Source: an uncultured Ralstonia sp.
Lineage (GTDB): Bacteria > Pseudomonadota > Gammaproteobacteria > Burkholderiales > Burkholderiaceae
Direction of reading: 5' to 3'
DNA length: 53,256 nucleotides
Assembly: GCA_913056305.1 (NCBI GenBank)
Contig: CAJXMR010000012.1
Span: 1 to 53,256 of the forward strand
In this document: piece after piece, positions 33,020 through 41,606 of the stretch
Layout: each line of letters begins with the position of its first letter
How positions within the stretch are numbered: position 1 is the first letter of the stretch
Program-made: the position numbers and the translations under genes
Notes under the pieces: model-generated
The model's input: the letters and a program-made list of their open reading frames with translations, nothing else
What the model was told of the DNA's origin: nothing
The model's database searches: none

Positions 33020-34703
33020 GGTTGATCTCCTCAAGCGTGGTTTCACCCGCGGCAACCAGCTTGACCGCGGCCGCGCGCAGCGTCGTCATGCCGCTGCGCA
33101 TGGCCGCCTGCTTGATGTGCCCGATCGGCGCGCGCTCTGACAGCAGTTGCCGCAACTCATCGTTCATCCGCAGGGCCTCTGCAATGGCGCGGCGGCCGCG
33201 ATACCCCGTGCCGCGGCACGACGCACAGCCCACGCCGCGCCGGAACCGGTAGCCCTGCGCGACGTCGGGGTCGATGCCGGAGCGCAGGAGCCGGTCCGGG
33301 GCCACCTGCTCTTCGGTCATGCAATCCGGACAGCACTGGCGCAGCAGCCGCTGGGCCACCACCCCGTTGAGCGCGGAGACGAAGCTGTACGAATCGACGC
33401 CCATGTTGGTAAAACGCCCGATCACATCGAACACGTTGTTGGCGTGCACGGTCGTGAAGACCTGGTGCCCGGTCAGCGCCGCCTGCACGGCAATCTGCGC
33501 GGTCTCGCTGTCGCGGATCTCACCAACCATGATCTTGTCGGGGTCGTGCCGCAGGATCGAACGCAGCCCGCGCGCGAAGGTCAGGCCTTTGCCCTCGTTG
33601 ACGGGAATCTGCAGGATGTCGCCCAACTGGTATTCGACCGGGTCTTCGATCGTGACGATCTTTTCCAGGCCGTCGTTGATCTCGGTGAGGATGGCGTAGA
33701 GCGTGGTGGTCTTGCCGCTGCCGGTCGGCCCCGTCACCAGCAACATGCCGTAGGGCATGGTGGCGATGGTGCGCATGAACGCCATGTCCTCGGCCTGGAA
33801 GCCGAGCGCCTCAAGCGTCAGCCCACCCGCGGCCTGCGACAGCTGGTAGCGGTCGAGGATGCGCAGCACGGCATCCTCGCCAAACTGGTTGGGCATGATC
33901 GACACGCGAAAGTCGATGTCGCGCGCGGCGTATTGCGCCTTGAAGCGCCCGTCCTGCGGCACGCGCCGCTCGGCAATGTCGAGCTCCGAAATCACCTTGA
34001 GCCGCGACAGTACCTGGTCGGCCAGATCCCGCCCCTCCATCCTGCTGACGACGCCGAGCACACCGTCGATCCGGTATTTGATGGTCAGTCCGCTGGCGCG
34101 GCATTCCAGGTGGATGTCGCTCGCCTGCAGCTTCAGGGCGTCGTAGATGGTCGAGTTGAGCAGCCGCACGACCGGGCTATCGTCGTGGCTGATCCCCTGC
34201 AGCGTCAGGGCCAGCGCCGCGGTTTCGCTGGCGCCGCGCACGGCGCCGTCCAGCGCGAGCGTGTCCATGGCCCGCACGTCCTTCTCGCGCGCGACGATGT
34301 ACGCATTCATGTCGCCCACGGTCGCGAGCGCCCACTGATACGCGACGGTCGGCTGGGCACGCATGCGCTGGTCGACGCTGCCGCGCGTGCGGGCGTCCAG
34401 CGGGTCCGCCACCACGAAGAGCAAGCCCGCCCCATCGTGGAAGCACAGGCACAGGCGCGCGGCCGACTCGACAAACGGCATCACGCTGAAATCCGGCTCC
34501 AGCGTGTACATCTGGCGCAGCGCAATCGGCGTCATCCTGAACGCCTGGGCAAGCTGCGCGAGCACCGTATCGGCATCGGATTCGAAGTAGGCCGGCAGCT
34601 CCTCCAGCGCACGCAGGCCGGAGCCGTACCGCTCGCCCAGTTCGATCAGGGCGTTGCGCAGCCTCGCTCCGGGCGTGTCGACGGTCGCGTGGTTGATGTC
34701 CAT
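33000..34703 (-). CDS. gspE: GspE/PilB-family secretion ATPase
   Basis: 567 residues; ATG at 34703. An N-terminal GspE domain (residues ~20-150) precedes the ATPase core: ASDIHLECRASGLTIKYRIDG (N2 domain), Walker A GPTGSGKTTT near residue 325, the Asp box TIEDPVEYQL, Walker B-like DPDKIMVGEIRD and the His box TGHQVFTTVHANN. A CCPDC...CASC tetracysteine zinc element sits near residues 465-505, as in GspE/PilB. It hydrolyses ATP in the cytoplasm to drive pseudopilus assembly. It lies seven bases after gspF and overlaps the PilM-like gene. Confidence 0.95.
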   Translation of the reverse strand: MDINHATVDTPGARLRNALIELGERYGSGLRALEELPAYFESDADTVLAQLAQAFRMTPIALRQMYTLEPDFSVMPFVESAARLCLCFHDGAGLLFVVADPLDARTRGSVDQRMRAQPTVAYQWALATVGDMNAYIVAREKDVRAMDTLALDGAVRGASETAALALTLQGISHDDSPVVRLLNSTIYDALKLQASDIHLECRASGLTIKYRIDGVLGVVSRMEGRDLADQVLSRLKVISELDIAERRVPQDGRFKAQYAARDIDFRVSIMPNQFGEDAVLRILDRYQLSQAAGGLTLEALGFQAEDMAFMRTIATMPYGMLLVTGPTGSGKTTTLYAILTEINDGLEKIVTIEDPVEYQLGDILQIPVNEGKGLTFARGLRSILRHDPDKIMVGEIRDSETAQIAVQAALTGHQVFTTVHANNVFDVIGRFTNMGVDSYSFVSALNGVVAQRLLRQCCPDCMTEEQVAPDRLLRSGIDPDVAQGYRFRRGVGCASCRGTGYRGRRAIAEALRMNDELRQLLSERAPIGHIKQAAMRSGMTTLRAAAVKLVAAGETTLEEINRVTIVD

Positions 34704-34710
34704 GGCGGGC

Positions 34711-35913
34711 CTACTGAACGCTGGAAGCCAGTTGGAAGATCGGCAGGTACATCAGCACCACGATGCCGCCGATGACGAAGCCGATGACGATCATCATCAC
34801 GGGCTCGACCAAGCGAGAGGCCAGATCGATCGCGTGGGAGACGTGCGCCTCCTGGAAGGCGGCGATCTTGTCGAGCACGGGGCCCAGACCGCCGGTCTTT
34901 TCCGCCACGGTCAGCAGGCGGTAGGTGATCGGGTCGGCCAAGCCACCGTCGAGAAACGCGTCGGACATCTTGCCGCCATTGCGGATGCGCTCCATGGCCT
35001 CGGCCAGCGCGGCGCGATCGGTGCGGCTGACCAGCCCGCGCGCCAGCTCGAACGCCTGCACCGCGGGAATGCCGCCGTCCACGAGCATGGCCGAGGTGCG
35101 GAAGAACTGGGCCTGCCGGTAGACGCGGAACTGCTCGCCGATGCCCGGCAGCGCGAGCAGCCGGTCGAAGAACCAGCTGCGGGCGGCTTCACGGCGCAGC
35201 GCCGCAACCGCGGCCAGCACGCAGAGCACGAAGCCGATCGCCAAGGCCTGGCCGTGCGCATGCACCACCGCGCCCCAGGCCATCAGCCATTGAGACAGCA
35301 GCGGCAACTCGCGCCCGCTGTGCTCCAGCAGGCCGGCAAAGCGCGGCACCACGAACGCGAGCAGGAACACCGCCACCGAGCACCCCACCGCCAGCAGCAC
35401 CGCGGGATAGATCGACGCGGACACCACGCGCGTGCGCAAGGCCTGCAACGCCGCGCTGTTGTGCGAATAGCGCTTCAGGCTGGCCGCCAGCCCGCCCGTT
35501 TGCTCGCTGGCCTTGACACAGGCCACCAGCACTGCGGGAAAGATGTGGTCTGCCAGTTCCAGGGCGTTGGACAGCGCCAGCCCCTCTTCGAGGCGCCGCA
35601 GCAAGTCCCGATAGACTGCCGCCGATGCCTCCCGGCGTTCATTGCTGCCCAGCGTGCGCAGCGCGTCGATCACGCTCACGCCCGCATCGAGCAATGCCGC
35701 CAGCTCGCGCGCAAACAGCTCAACATTGAATCGCCGGCCGGCGAGCCCACTGCGGCCGATGCCGTGCTGCCCGCGCACGCTGCCGGAGCGCACTGCAATC
35801 ACCCGCAACCCCCTCGATTGCGCAACCGCGGTGGCACCCGCTTGGGTGTCGCCCTCGATGCAGACGGTCTGCACCAGGCCAGCGGAATCGAAGACGCGCA
35901 GCAGGTACTTCAC
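34711..35913 (-). CDS. gspF: GspF/PilC-family inner-membrane platform protein
   Basis: 400 residues. GTG at 35913 chosen for GGGGAG six bases upstream. Two homologous T2SSF halves: first FNVELFARELAALLDAGVSVIDAL...LADHIFPAVLVACVKASEQTGGL, second FRTSAMLVDGGIPAVQAFELA...DPITYRLLTVAEKTGGL. Three membrane helices follow the usual GspF layout, with the C-terminal helix MMIVIGFVIGGIVVLMYLPIF. It anchors the ATPase and rotates or scoops pseudopilins into the growing fibre. Second gene of the operon, 52 bases after gspG. Confidence 0.95.
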   Translation of the reverse strand: MKYLLRVFDSAGLVQTVCIEGDTQAGATAVAQSRGLRVIAVRSGSVRGQHGIGRSGLAGRRFNVELFARELAALLDAGVSVIDALRTLGSNERREASAAVYRDLLRRLEEGLALSNALELADHIFPAVLVACVKASEQTGGLAASLKRYSHNSAALQALRTRVVSASIYPAVLLAVGCSVAVFLLAFVVPRFAGLLEHSGRELPLLSQWLMAWGAVVHAHGQALAIGFVLCVLAAVAALRREAARSWFFDRLLALPGIGEQFRVYRQAQFFRTSAMLVDGGIPAVQAFELARGLVSRTDRAALAEAMERIRNGGKMSDAFLDGGLADPITYRLLTVAEKTGGLGPVLDKIAAFQEAHVSHAIDLASRLVEPVMMIVIGFVIGGIVVLMYLPIFQLASSVQ

Positions 35914-35965
35914 CTCAGCTCCCCTTTTTCCAGCCGGACACCTCACGGCCAGCCTGACCGGCCCT

Positions 35966-36433
35966 TCACCATGAAGTGATCGTCACGTTCTCGCCAACGC
36001 CACCGGGTTGGCCGCTCTTGCCTAGCGAGTACAAGTCGTATTCAGCGTGCTCGCCGGGCGACCGATAGACGTAAGGCCGGTCCCATGGGTCGAGCGGGAC
36101 CGACTTCTTCAGGTACGGCCCGCTCCACCGCGGCTGGTTTTGCGGCTTGGCATTGAGCGCGTCCAGGCCTTCCTCGGTGCTCGGGTACGCGCCGACATCG
36201 AGGCGGTACTGGTCGAGCGCCTTGCCCAGCGACTCGATCTGCGCCTTGGCGATCTTGATATTGGACTTGCCGATCTGATCGAAGTACTGTGGTGCCACAA
36301 GGCCCGCCAGCAAGCCGATGATGACCATGACGACCAGCAGCTCCAACAGCGTGAAGCCGTCCTGCCAGCGCGCGCTGCAACGCACGGTCGTGCTGCCGCG
36401 GTCGTGCCGCGCGCGCTGGTGGATCCGGATCAT
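35966..36433 (-). CDS. gspG: Major pseudopilin GspG
   Basis: 155 residues from the ATG at 36433 (in-frame GTG starts further up are possible; the upstream AGG is weak). Leader with prepilin site QDG^FTLLELLVVMVIIGLLAGLVAPQ including Glu5. It is followed by the GspG hallmarks: AQIESLGKALDQYRLDVGAYP, TEEGLDAL, RWSGPYLKKSVPLDPWDRPYVYRSPGEHAEYDLYSLG. This matches orthodox GspG more closely than the other pilin-like proteins here do, so it is likely the main pseudopilus subunit. First gene of the operon and divergent from the histidine kinase. Prepilin peptidase is not encoded in the window and must come from elsewhere. Confidence 0.95.
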   Translation of the reverse strand: MIRIHQRARHDRGSTTVRCSARWQDGFTLLELLVVMVIIGLLAGLVAPQYFDQIGKSNIKIAKAQIESLGKALDQYRLDVGAYPSTEEGLDALNAKPQNQPRWSGPYLKKSVPLDPWDRPYVYRSPGEHAEYDLYSLGKSGQPGGVGENVTITSW

Positions 36434-36668
36434 TCGCCTATCAAGCACCACGACGCCCCCTTCCCCGTTGCCGCCTCGTCGAACCACTGTCCCGAAGAGG
36501 CTTGATCTCATTCTTGTCGCTGCACCACGGCGTAAGAAGTGAGGAACTCCCGCCCCCGCGCATGGGTAACGTCCCGATGGTCGATAGGCGCACTGCGCCC
36601 CGTTGCACACCGCCTCGCGAAACCTAGAATGTGATGACAAGAAAAGACCCCAGGGCCGTCGGGGCTGA

Positions 36669-36682
36669 ACGCCTGCAGGCGT
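36669..36682. promoter_or_regulatory. 14-bp palindrome in the divergent gspG/kinase promoter region
   Basis: ACGCCTGCAGGCGT is a perfect palindrome, 81 bases before the kinase ATG and 235 bases upstream of gspG, within the 329-base divergent gap 36434-36762. It is a candidate operator. The rest of the gap shows no gene. Confidence 0.3.
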
Positions 36683-36762
36683 ATGCCGACGATCGGCGCA
36701 AGCTGCGGCGGCGCGCTGCGCGAGCGTGCCGCGTCGACCGGTGACCCACGTTCGGAGGCCAG

Positions 36763-37914
36763 ATGAAAGCATCTTCGCAGCGCGAAGGCCGGCATTTGGC
36801 GTGGCACGACGTGATCGACGCCGTGCGCAGATTGACTGCAACCCTCCGCCCCAACGAGCGCAACTTCGATGCCTCGGCGGACGTGCGCGGTGCGGCGTTC
36901 TGCATCCTCTCGCCAGACGGGCATTTCGTTTCCGCCAACGGCAGCACCGGCGCCATCTTCGGCTTGTCCGTCGACGAGCTGATCGGCCGCTCACTGCTCG
37001 ACATGGTGGCCAAAGGCGGGCGGGAGCACGTGGTCGAGGGGTTGGCGCGTTGCTCGGCCGGCGGGTTTCACTCGTTCCGCGCCCGGCTGTGCGTCCGCGG
37101 CGGCCACCAGGCCACCATGCTGCTGCACCAGCATCCGATCTTCGACAGCGATGGTTGCATCGGTGCGCTGCTGACGATCTTCGAGGAGACGCCTGCCACC
37201 GAGCGCAAGGCACCCAACGGTAACGGTAACGGTGCGCTGGCGGCAGGCGAGCCGGACACGACGCGCCAGTACACCCACCTGATGATCGGGCAGGAACGCG
37301 AGCGCAAGCGCATCGCCGGCGAACTGCACGACGGGCTCGGACAAGCGCTCACGCTCATCAAGCTCACGGTGGAAGACGCCCTGATCCAGCTCCACCACGA
37401 CAACGTGAGCGGCGCCACCGAGTTGCTCGATACGGCCGTGCTGCGCATCCGTGAGTCGATTGGCGACGTGCGCCGCATCTGCAGCGAGCTGCGACCAGTC
37501 CTGCTCGACCGCCTGGGCCTGGCTGCCGCGCTCGACGCACTGTGCAAACGGATCGAGCAAGGCTCGGGATTGCTCACGGTGCGCTTCGACTGCCGCGTCG
37601 AGGACGAAGAAGTGCCGGACAACCTGAAGCCGGACATCTTCCGCGTGACACAGGAAGCCATGAGCAATGCCGTCAAGCACGGCGCGGCCACCGAGATCCG
37701 GCTCAGCCTGCGCCGCATCGAGACCAACATCCTGCTGACGATTCAGGACAACGGCATCGGCTTCGATACGCAGCCGCTGGTTGCAGACCCGGACTCACTG
37801 TCCGGACTCGGCCTGATTGGCATGCAGCAGCGCGTCGAACTCAACGGGGGCAGCTTCTTCATCCAATCGACCGTAGGCGATGGCACGCTCGTCTCGGCGC
37901 TGTGGCGCGTTTGA
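36763..37914 (+). CDS. Cytoplasmic PAS-domain sensor histidine kinase (NarL-partner, HisKA_3 type)
   Basis: 383 residues, no membrane segment. Residues ~40-145 form a PAS domain (AAFCILSPDGHFVSANGSTGAIFG...LIGRSLLDMV). The dimerisation and phosphoacceptor domain is of the HisKA_3 class, His189 in ERKRIAGELHDGLGQALTLI. The ATPase has the N-box FRVTQEAMSNAVKHG and G-box DNGIGF...SGLGLIGMQQRVELNGG. Such kinases pair with NarL/FixJ regulators, and one is encoded convergently just downstream. A soluble PAS sensor suggests an internal cue such as redox state. The gene is divergent from gspG, so control of the secretion/redox locus is a reasonable inference. ATG at 36763. Confidence 0.9.
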   Translation: MKASSQREGRHLAWHDVIDAVRRLTATLRPNERNFDASADVRGAAFCILSPDGHFVSANGSTGAIFGLSVDELIGRSLLDMVAKGGREHVVEGLARCSAGGFHSFRARLCVRGGHQATMLLHQHPIFDSDGCIGALLTIFEETPATERKAPNGNGNGALAAGEPDTTRQYTHLMIGQERERKRIAGELHDGLGQALTLIKLTVEDALIQLHHDNVSGATELLDTAVLRIRESIGDVRRICSELRPVLLDRLGLAAALDALCKRIEQGSGLLTVRFDCRVEDEEVPDNLKPDIFRVTQEAMSNAVKHGAATEIRLSLRRIETNILLTIQDNGIGFDTQPLVADPDSLSGLGLIGMQQRVELNGGSFFIQSTVGDGTLVSALWRV

Positions 37915-37921
37915 CGGCAGC

Positions 37922-37952
37922 CAGGAGAAAAGCGCAACCGCGCCTTCTCCTG
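37922..37952. terminator. Hairpin between convergent kinase and regulator genes
   Basis: CAGGAGAA-AA-GCGC, loop AACC, GCGC-C-TTCTCCTG: outer 8-bp and inner 4-bp stems. There is no T-run on either side. Its placement between the two convergent stops suggests a bidirectional terminator. Confidence 0.5.
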
Positions 37953-37964
37953 CCCGCATGGCAC

Positions 37965-38681
37965 CTACGTTTCCTGGCGGCTGACAGACGCCTCGCCGGC
38001 GCTGGCTTCATGGTGGCGATCCTGCAATGGGGCGATCAGGCCAAGGTCGATCGCCGCCAGCACCAGGCCCGTGACATTGCAGACGCCGAGCTTTTCCATC
38101 AGGTGCGCGCGGTACTTCTCGATGGTCTTGGGACTCAGGTTCAGGTATTGCCCGACCTGGCGGTTGGTGCGGCCTTCGGCCACGAGCTGCAGGACGCTGC
38201 GTTCGCGCGCGGTCAGCGTCTCCCAGGCGCTCTTGGGCGTTTGCGTGTCGTGGCCGTTGACGAACGACTGCACCACGTTGCCGTAGACATCGGCGCTGAG
38301 ATGCCGCTTGCCCTGCATGACAAGGCGCATCGCCATCACCAGCTCTTCAAACGATGCATCCTTGAGCACGTAGCCGTCCGCGCCCACGCGCAACGCCTCA
38401 CGCACGTACTCTTCGGACTTGTAGACGGTCAGTACCACCACGCGAATCTGCGGCAGGCGGCGCTTGATCGTCGCCACCATGTCGATACCGTTCATGCCCG
38501 GCATCGACAGATCCGTCAACACAAGATCCGGCACCAGCGAGATGGCAAGCTGGCAAGCTTCCCGCCCATCCTTCGCCTCGCCAACGACTTCGTACTCTCC
38601 CAAAGACGACAACATCGAACGCAGGCCACCTCTGAGCAGATGGTGGTCCTCCGCTATCAGCAAGCGATGTACATGGCTCAC
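37965..38681 (-). CDS. NarL/FixJ-family response regulator
   Basis: 238 residues. GTG at 38681 chosen for GGGGAGGAG five bases upstream. REC domain residues ~5-120: acidic pair in LLIAEDHH, phosphoacceptor Asp57 in LVLTDLSMPGMNG, Thr in VVVLTVYK and Lys in GYVLKDA. A LuxR-type helix-turn-helix follows at ~155-215 (LTARERSVLQLVAEGRTNRQVGQYLNLSPKTIEKYRAHLMEKLG). It converges on the HisKA_3 kinase gene with a hairpin between, so the two are very likely partners. Probable targets are the divergent gspG operon and/or the redox genes; no target site is proven. Confidence 0.92.
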   Translation of the reverse strand: MSHVHRLLIAEDHHLLRGGLRSMLSSLGEYEVVGEAKDGREACQLAISLVPDLVLTDLSMPGMNGIDMVATIKRRLPQIRVVVLTVYKSEEYVREALRVGADGYVLKDASFEELVMAMRLVMQGKRHLSADVYGNVVQSFVNGHDTQTPKSAWETLTARERSVLQLVAEGRTNRQVGQYLNLSPKTIEKYRAHLMEKLGVCNVTGLVLAAIDLGLIAPLQDRHHEASAGEASVSRQET

Positions 38682-39616
38682 GGCAACTCCTCCCCAAATT
38701 GGTCCCTGCGCTGCCCGGGCCACCTGGGTGTGCTTGTTATCCCGAGTTTGTCGACACGATTGCTGGCTCTCTGGCCAGTTGTGTCAGGCCAGACCAGCAA
38801 CATCCTCGTGCGATGTGCGGCCTGACCCGCACCGAACTAGGCAAGGACTGTGCCACTGCTGGCGAAGCCAACATGGCGCCGCCTTTCCTTCAATTTCCTG
38901 CGAGAAAGATTCGCGACCCATTACAAACCGTTACATCGTCGTAACAGGGATTTCCCGCTTCATGACTGGGCAAACACCCGGTAGTGGCACGCCGAATGCC
39001 CGCAAAGCCTGATGGCATCGCCATGTGCGATGCGCCCGATGCCACCCACATCACTCAACTTCACACTGCGTGGAGATTGAAACAATCCCGCAACGAGGAT
39101 GGGGCGGAACCCGCCCGGGCGAGACGGGCGCCCGAACTCATGTCGCTTGGCTGAATGCCGCGCTAAGGCACTCAGCAGAAAGGATTTGCGCGCGAAGGCA
39201 AGGTGGGCAACCCAAGGGCGGGCAAGTGCGCGCCGGATGCATCATCCGCGAATCGACGGCACGCGCTGGTGGGCGCGCGTCCGGCAAGCCGGGCAGCCAG
39301 CGCGCCTTGCGGCCATGGATGCGCGGGCGGGCACGCCGGCCGGCGAACGCCGAGTGCGGGACGGGACGTTGGGGGCGCACAATCCAGCCGCGCACCCTCC
39401 GTTCTGAAGGTCGGCTGCCGGCGCTTGCGCGGTCTGAAACGTTTTCCCCGCGCTGGCTGTGGCACCTATTGGCTAGGCCATGACTACGACGCCCGGTCAA
39501 ATCCGGTCGAGGTCTCACCGTGCGAGCATCGTGCTGCGTGCCGGGGAACGCCGGACACACGGGCTTGCCCAGGGTTGTCGCTCACGCTGCCAGGAAGCCT
39601 TCGCGTGAAGGAACGC
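38682..39616. other. 935-base gene-poor region with an inverted repeat
   Basis: Lies between the NarL-type regulator and the end of the exopolysaccharide operon. Reading frames here look like random GC-rich frames. It contains GTTAC-ATCGTC-GTAAC (38930-38945) in an AT-richer patch, a possible operator for the regulator gene. A CTGAATGCC...GGCACTCAG hairpin lies at 39151-39175, within a GC-rich run of overlapping hairpins (39090-39420). No known riboswitch or small RNA is recognised. Confidence 0.3.
38930..38945. promoter_or_regulatory. Inverted repeat GTTAC-N6-GTAAC
   Basis: Perfect 5-bp half sites six bases apart, preceded by ATTACAAACC, in an AT-rich patch about 250 bases upstream of the NarL-type regulator's start. 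A possible operator; the owner is unknown. Confidence 0.25.
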
Positions 39617-40486
39617 TCACGGCGCGAAGTGTTTGGAGGCGACGTCGCGCGGGCTCCAGCTCATCGCCCAGGCGTACAACCCGATCAGCGTGCCGAACTG
39701 CAGGAAGATCGAGCCCAGCAGGAAGACCTGCGGATACCACAGCATCGAACCGTGCAGCAGCGCGACCGAAGCCAGCGTGTACTGCAGCGGGATCAGCAGG
39801 CACAGGTAGGCCATGGCCATGACCGACAGTAACAGCTTGCGTACCAAGCCGAAGTCGAGCACGTTGTAGATCAGCGCATACAGCCACGGCGTGATCAGCA
39901 CCACGATCACCGACGCCTGCGTGAGCGAGGCGATCGACTTGCCGCCGTCGTACGGAAAGCTCGCCGGCCACACGAAGAAGTAGAACTGCGCGCTGGCCTG
40001 GACCAGGCCGACAAGGCGCAGGAAGTACGCCAGCGGCAGCGCATTGCCGCTGATGAAGCGCGTGCCGAGCAGCAGACCCAGCGTCACGATCATGCCGCAC
40101 AGCCACTGCACTGCCGTGGGCAGGGCCGCATCGCTGTGCGGATACGGCACCGTACCGAAACCCGGCAACAGGGCAGGATCGGCACCCAGGCGGATCTGCC
40201 CGCCCAGGGCCACGCTCCAGAACCCAATGATGGTTTGCCATAGAGCCGACACCAACGGCCATGCAACGCAGAAGGCAACCGTGAGTGCCAGCGGAATCCC
40301 CAGCACGTCGACCCAGCGCACGAGTGGAAACGCCAGGCGCCGCATCGCGCGATGCATGACGATGCGATCGCCGCGATAGCCAATCACGCGCCGCGGCTCA
40401 CGCCCGCGCAGGCGTCGATGCGTGGGTGGAAGGCCCCGGTGCGCGTGCTCAGGGGCGGCCTCGGGCGATGGCTGGGATGGACTCAT
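39617..40486 (-). CDS. Inner-membrane protein of the exopolysaccharide operon
   Basis: 289 residues from the ATG at 40486, which overlaps the preceding stop as ATGA. A charged cytoplasmic N-terminus (~70 residues, His/Pro/Arg-rich) is followed by about six hydrophobic helices (WVDVLGIPLALTVAFCVAW; LCGMIVTLGLLLGTRF; LTQASVIVVLITPWLYALIY; LLLSVMAMAYLCLLIPLQY; QVFLLGSIFLQFGTLIGLY). No family recognised. Translational coupling to the YaiO-like barrel gene and the last position in the operon suggest a role in polymer synthesis, export or modification. No catalytic motif such as the acyltransferase His/Arg pattern is obvious. Confidence 0.7.
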   Translation of the reverse strand: MSPSQPSPEAAPEHAHRGLPPTHRRLRGREPRRVIGYRGDRIVMHRAMRRLAFPLVRWVDVLGIPLALTVAFCVAWPLVSALWQTIIGFWSVALGGQIRLGADPALLPGFGTVPYPHSDAALPTAVQWLCGMIVTLGLLLGTRFISGNALPLAYFLRLVGLVQASAQFYFFVWPASFPYDGGKSIASLTQASVIVVLITPWLYALIYNVLDFGLVRKLLLSVMAMAYLCLLIPLQYTLASVALLHGSMLWYPQVFLLGSIFLQFGTLIGLYAWAMSWSPRDVASKHFAP

Positions 40487-41511
40487 CGGAAGCTCCAGCG
40501 GAAGCCGACTTCGCCGTACGTGCGGCTGTAGAAAGGGTTGTGGTAGTACTGCGCGCCCACCAGCAGCAGCAGGTTGTGCGAGACGCGCTCGCGCCACTGC
40601 ACGGCGTAGGTCATGCTGTTGTAGTCCACCCGCTCGCTGCCGCTGGCGAACACCTGGTAGGCCTCGCGCGCGTGCTCCACCCGCACGATGAACGCGCGCT
40701 GATCGTCACTGCCGATGGTGGCGGCCAGGTACTGGCTCGGCCCGAACACCTGGCCCGGATTGGCCCGGTTGAAGCGCAGCCCGCCCTCGAACACCATCGA
40801 CGAGAAATACGCCAGCGTGCTCAGGACCACGCCCTCGTCCGAGCGGCCGCTGTCCTGCCCCTCGGCATAGTAGGCGCCGATGCCGGCCACGAAACGCCGG
40901 TCGGGGCCGAACTTGCGGTAGCCGGCCACGTCCACGCGCCAGCGCGAGAACAGCTCGCTGCTGCCGGTGCCGGCGCCGACCGTCATGTAGGTGTCCTCCG
41001 ACAGGTCGCGCGTGAGCGAGAGTGCGCCGTACTGGCCGGCAAAGCCGAAGCGGCTCTGGCGGTCCAGCTCGCCCTGCACGATGCCGAATGAGGTGACCAT
41101 CATGCCGCGCACCGCCAGGCCCGTGGCCGAGCCCAAGCCGTTGGTCATGGGGCCATTGTCGAGCACGACTTCGATCGCGCCACGCTCGGGCTCCATCGGC
41201 ACGGGCAGCGGTTCGGGCACGGTGGCGGCATCCGGCCCTGGTGTCGCCATGGGGTTCGGCATGGATGCCGATGCCGTCATGTCCTCGGCCTGCGCGGCAC
41301 CGTCCTGTGCGGCCGCCTGCTCAGGCACCGGTGCGGCTTCCGGCATCGGCATGGGCTCGGCGCCATCGGCTGCCATGGCGGGCGCGTCCTGCGCAACGGC
41401 CGATGCAGGCGCCGGTTCAGCCGCCGGTTCAGCCGCCTGGGCGTGGGCGACCTGCGCCGTCATACCGCAGATCGCCGCCGACGCGATCCACGCGATTGGA
41501 GTTCGATACAC
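40483..41511 (-). CDS. YaiO-like outer-membrane beta-barrel protein
   Basis: 342 residues; GTG start at 41511. Signal peptide ends QVAHAQA. Next comes an ~80-residue low-complexity Ala/Pro/Met/Glu linker, then a beta-barrel with strands such as SFGIVQGELDRQSRFGF, LSLTRDLSEDTYMTVGAGTG, KFGPDRRFVAGIGAYYA and a terminal strand ending VGFRWSFR (final aromatic-Arg). It resembles the YaiO family found beside polysaccharide synthases. In this operon there is no PgaA-type TPR porin, so this barrel is the only obvious outer-membrane component for polymer export or retention. Confidence 0.75.
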   Translation of the reverse strand: MYRTPIAWIASAAICGMTAQVAHAQAAEPAAEPAPASAVAQDAPAMAADGAEPMPMPEAAPVPEQAAAQDGAAQAEDMTASASMPNPMATPGPDAATVPEPLPVPMEPERGAIEVVLDNGPMTNGLGSATGLAVRGMMVTSFGIVQGELDRQSRFGFAGQYGALSLTRDLSEDTYMTVGAGTGSSELFSRWRVDVAGYRKFGPDRRFVAGIGAYYAEGQDSGRSDEGVVLSTLAYFSSMVFEGGLRFNRANPGQVFGPSQYLAATIGSDDQRAFIVRVEHAREAYQVFASGSERVDYNSMTYAVQWRERVSHNLLLLVGAQYYHNPFYSRTYGEVGFRWSFR

Positions 41512-41606
41512 GCTCTCGTTTCCCCGTTTGTTCTACGTTCTGTATTCGGGTGCCATCCTTTCTAGAGGCGCGGTGGCGGCCCGTTCTTCACTGCAATGTG
41601 CCGGTG

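Noticed and set aside
39025..39483. 152-codon plus-strand frame in the gap after the polymer operon
   Set aside because: Arg/Gly/Ala-rich random-looking composition, no ribosome site, no similarity recognised, and several alternative frames are equally open.
40044..40379. 111-codon plus-strand frame
   Set aside because: Antisense to the membrane protein of the polymer operon, which has clear transmembrane helices and coupled start.
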